Source: DATJBC01 sp035515515
GTDB taxonomy: Bacteria; Actinomycetota; Acidimicrobiia; Acidimicrobiales; UBA8190
Direction of reading: 5' to 3'
Length of the DNA stretch: 7,066 nucleotides
NCBI GenBank assembly: GCA_035515515.1
Contig: DATJBC010000338.1
Span: 1 to 7,066, forward strand
Position 1 is the first letter of the stretch. Every line of letters begins with the position of its first letter. Shown one piece after another: positions 4,802 to 7,066 of this stretch. The notes beneath the pieces are model-generated. The model worked only from the letters and a program-made list of their open reading frames with translations. It searched no databases and had not been told where the DNA came from. Both the position numbers and the translations under genes were made by a program.

Positions 4802-6985
4802 TCAAGACGCCAGGCCCACGGCGTCGAGGACGAACGACAGCACGAACGCCTCGTCGCGCCAGGCCTGGTAGCGCCCCGAGGGCCCGCCGTGGCCGGCGCC
4901 GAGCTCGGTCTTGAGCAGGACCCGGCACTCGGGATCCGCCGCCCGGAGCCGCTGCACCCATTTGGCGGGCTCCCAGTAGCCCACGCGGGGATCCTCGAGG
5001 CCGGCGGTGACGAGGATGTCGGGGTGGGGGCCCGGCCCCACGTTGTCGTAGGGGCTGTAGGCCTTCATGACGGCGTACACCTCGGCGTCGGCCAGCGGGT
5101 TGCCCCACTCCTCCCACTCGATCACCGTGAGGGGGAGGGACTCGTCGCACATGGTGGTGAGACAGTCGACGAAGGGGACCTCGGCCACCATGGCCCGGAA
5201 CAGCGCGGGGGCCTGGTTGGCGACCGCCCCGATGAGCAGCCCTCCCGCCGAGCCCCCGCGGGCCACGAGCCTCTCGGGGGTGGTCCAGCCCTCGGCCACC
5301 AGCGTGCGCGCGCAGGCCTCGAAGTCACTGAAGGTGTTGGGCTTGCGCAGCAGCCGCCCCTCCTCGTACCAGCGGCGCCCCAGCTCCCCGCCGCCGCGCA
5401 CGTGGGCGATGGCGAACAGAAAGCCGCGGTCGAGCAGGCTCAGGCGCATCGACGAGAAGACGGGGTCCATGCACGCCTCGTAGGCGCCGTACCCGTACAG
5501 CAGGCACGGCGCGCCGGTGCCCCGGGCCACGTCGCGCCGTCGCACCACCGACATGGGCACGCGCCGGCCGTCGGGGGCCTCGGCCCACAGCCGCTCGGTG
5601 ACGTAGTCCTCGGGGGCGTACCCGCCCTCGACCGGCTGGCGCTTGCGCAGGGTGACGGCACCGCTCGCCATGTCGAGGTCGAAGACCGAACGGGGCGTCA
5701 CGAGCGACGAGTACTCGAAGCGCAGCGACTCGGCCTCGAACTCGGGGTTGGCGCCGCCCCACGAGGTCGACGGGTCCTCGGGTCGCGCCACCACGTATCC
5801 CTCGGGCAGCGGGCCGACCCACGACGGGTCGGGGCCGAGGGCGATCACCCGCACCCGCGGCGTCCCTCCGGCGCGCTCGTAGACGACGAGGAAGCGCTCG
5901 AAGACCTCGAGCGCCTCGAGGCGCACGTCGGGGCGGTGCGCCAGCACCTCCCGGCGCTCGCCGCCGAGGTCGCCGGCGGGGAGCGCCACGACCCGGAAGT
6001 TCTCGGCGGCGTCGTTGGTGAGGAGGAGGAAGGTGCCGTGGTGGTGCTCGACGCCGTACTCCACGCCCTGGGACCGGGGGGCCAGCACCCGGGGGGCGGC
6101 GCCGGGGTCGTCGGCCGGGATGGCCAGCACCTCGGAGGTCACCCGCGAGTGCAGCTCGACCAGCACGTAGCGGCCGTCCTTGGTGCGCGACGCCCCCATG
6201 TGGAAGCGCTCGTCGGCCTCCTCGAGGACGAGCACGTCGCGAGCGGGGTCGTCGCCCACCCGGTGGCGCCACAGCTGGAAGGGCCGGTTGGCGGCGTCGG
6301 GCCGGGTGTAGAAGACGGTGGCGTCGTCGTTGGCCCAGGCCACCCCGTAGGAGGTGCCCTCGACGGTGTCGTCGAGGTCGGCCCCCGTGTCGAGGTCGCG
6401 CACCCGCAGGGTGAAGCGCTCCGCCCCCGTGGTGTCGGTGGCGTAGCACAGCCGGCCGTGGCCGGGGCTGACCGAGATGTTGGCCACGTCCAGGTACCCG
6501 TGCCCGGCGGCCAGGGCGTTCTCGTCCAGCAGCACCACCTCGTCCGCCCACGGGGCGGCGCCGGCCGGCGGCAGCGGCGGCGTGCCCCGGTCACGGCCCG
6601 GGCCGTCCACGGGCAGGCGGCAGTGCAGGGGGTAGTCGGCGCCCTCCACGGTGCGCGGGTAGTACCACCAGGGCCCCTTGCGCACCGGGACGGCCTGGTC
6701 GGTCTCCACGATGCGGGACTTGATCTCGGCGAACAGCGCCTGGCGCAGCCCCTCGAGGTGCGCCGTGCGGCGCCCCGTGTAGTCGTTCTCGGCGCCCAGG
6801 AGGGCCAGGACCTCGGGGTCCTCGCGCCGGCGCAGCCAGAACCAGTCGTCGACCCGGCGGTCGCCGTGGGCCTCGAGGACCGTGGGCCGCCGGGGGGCGA
6901 CCGGGGGCGCCGGGGCACCGCCGGCCGGCGCCTCGGCCGAGGTGGGCTCGGCGCCGGGGCCGGGTACGACGGGGGGAGTGCCCAC
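4802..6985 (-). CDS. ptrB: Oligopeptidase B, S9A family serine peptidase
   Basis: A complete 727-residue member of the prolyl oligopeptidase family. Oligopeptidase B cuts short peptides after Arg or Lys and is usually cytosolic. After a Pro/Ala-rich leader of about 28 residues comes the family start PPVAPRRPTVLEAHGDRRVDDWFWLR, then EIKSRIVETDQAVPVRKG (88-104), a beta-propeller to about residue 430, and the alpha/beta-hydrolase domain. The triad is visible: Ser579 in GGSAGG, Asp665 in AGLEDPRV and His699 in GAGHGG. The cluster EWEEWGNP (623-630) provides the acidic S1 residues that separate oligopeptidase B from prolyl-specific relatives. ACMDPVFSSMRLSLLDRG (504-521) and HVRGGGELGRRWYEEG (528-543) are also typical. 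The GTG start is the only good one upstream of the domain; the leader has no signal-peptide character. The gene converges on the RodZ-like gene with a 15-base gap. Confidence 0.94.
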   Translation of the reverse strand: MGTPPVVPGPGAEPTSAEAPAGGAPAPPVAPRRPTVLEAHGDRRVDDWFWLRRREDPEVLALLGAENDYTGRRTAHLEGLRQALFAEIKSRIVETDQAVPVRKGPWWYYPRTVEGADYPLHCRLPVDGPGRDRGTPPLPPAGAAPWADEVVLLDENALAAGHGYLDVANISVSPGHGRLCYATDTTGAERFTLRVRDLDTGADLDDTVEGTSYGVAWANDDATVFYTRPDAANRPFQLWRHRVGDDPARDVLVLEEADERFHMGASRTKDGRYVLVELHSRVTSEVLAIPADDPGAAPRVLAPRSQGVEYGVEHHHGTFLLLTNDAAENFRVVALPAGDLGGERREVLAHRPDVRLEALEVFERFLVVYERAGGTPRVRVIALGPDPSWVGPLPEGYVVARPEDPSTSWGGANPEFEAESLRFEYSSLVTPRSVFDLDMASGAVTLRKRQPVEGGYAPEDYVTERLWAEAPDGRRVPMSVVRRRDVARGTGAPCLLYGYGAYEACMDPVFSSMRLSLLDRGFLFAIAHVRGGGELGRRWYEEGRLLRKPNTFSDFEACARTLVAEGWTTPERLVARGGSAGGLLIGAVANQAPALFRAMVAEVPFVDCLTTMCDESLPLTVIEWEEWGNPLADAEVYAVMKAYSPYDNVGPGPHPDILVTAGLEDPRVGYWEPAKWVQRLRAADPECRVLLKTELGAGHGGPSGRYQAWRDEAFVLSFVLDAVGLAS

Positions 6986-6991
6986 CGCAGG

Positions 6992-6997
6992 ATGATC
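6992..6997 (-). promoter_or_regulatory. Weak candidate -10 (GATCAT) before the peptidase gene
   Basis: Read on the minus strand, GATCAT lies six bases before GTG 6985 and has the A and T of the -10 pattern. No ribosome binding site precedes this GTG, so a leaderless start is possible. An alternative -10, GATAGT (7041-7046, minus strand), would give a leader of about 50 bases. Neither has a convincing -35. Confidence 0.2.
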
Positions 6998-7041
6998 GCA
7001 GACCGGGCCGGCCCGGTCGCACCGGCGGAGCAGGGTTGTTA

Positions 7042-7064
7042 CTATCGTGATAGGGGAAATCCCC
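7042..7064. repeat. Two overlapping 12-bp palindromes at the right edge
   Basis: CTATC-GT-GATAG (7042-7053) and GGGGA-AA-TCCCC (7053-7064) are both perfect 5-bp-arm palindromes with two-base centres, sharing one G. They lie about 57-80 bases upstream of the peptidase start, in the most AT-rich patch of the window. TACTAT (7040-7045, plus strand) also fits a -10 element for a gene beyond the edge. A regulatory region, perhaps shared by divergent genes, is likely; the bound factor is not identifiable. Confidence 0.45.
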
Positions 7065-7066
7065 CC

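Noticed and set aside
4792..4817. A 10-bp direct repeat CGCCAGGCCC at the junction of the convergent genes (4792-4801, 4808-4817)
   Set aside because: Short and GC-rich with no symmetry, and partly inside the peptidase coding end; chance is the likeliest cause.
1..7066. Mobile element, phage, CRISPR or defence system
   Set aside because: No transposase, integrase, spaced repeats, cas-type genes, tRNA-linked attachment site or toxin-antitoxin pair could be seen. The XRE protein has an LLM enzyme and not a toxin as neighbour.

Overview
The window is about 7 kb of very GC-rich DNA, by eye above 70 percent, with dense genes, strong G/C bias at third codon positions and frequent GTG starts that lack a clear Shine-Dalgarno. 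This points to a high-GC actinobacterium. A member of Acidimicrobiia or a relative is my best guess, but that is inference from style and not from a marker gene.

Five genes run on the plus strand. From the left edge: the 3' part of a metallo-beta-lactamase-fold hydrolase (2-619); a flavin reductase of the HsaB/HpaC type (677-1225); an RmlC-like cupin of the dTDP-4-dehydrorhamnose 3,5-epimerase family with altered active-site residues (1270-1821); a small XRE-type helix-turn-helix protein (1918-2331); and 13 bases later a luciferase-like (LLM) flavin-dependent oxidoreductase (2345-3595). A strong GC hairpin after the cupin gene suggests that the regulator and the LLM enzyme form their own two-gene unit.

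A 192-base gap (3596-3787) holds terminator-like hairpins and a 7-bp-arm inverted repeat. It precedes a gene for a two-pass membrane protein with an Arg/Pro-rich linker and a C-terminal domain resembling the RodZ periplasmic domain (3788-4786). Fifteen bases beyond, and facing it tail to tail on the minus strand, is a complete S9A serine peptidase, oligopeptidase B (4802-6985). The right edge holds the upstream region of that peptidase, with two overlapping 12-bp palindromes.

The most coherent functional reading is a possible two-component flavin monooxygenase: the reductase could supply reduced FMN to the LLM enzyme, with the HTH protein regulating the latter. The two genes are 1.1 kb apart with an unrelated cupin between them, so this is only a hypothesis. 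No mobile element, CRISPR array, tRNA or rRNA was seen, and there is no convincing evidence of a wholly new system. The most unusual items are the RodZ-domain protein without an HTH, the RmlC-like protein without the usual active-site lysine, and the paired palindromes at the right edge.
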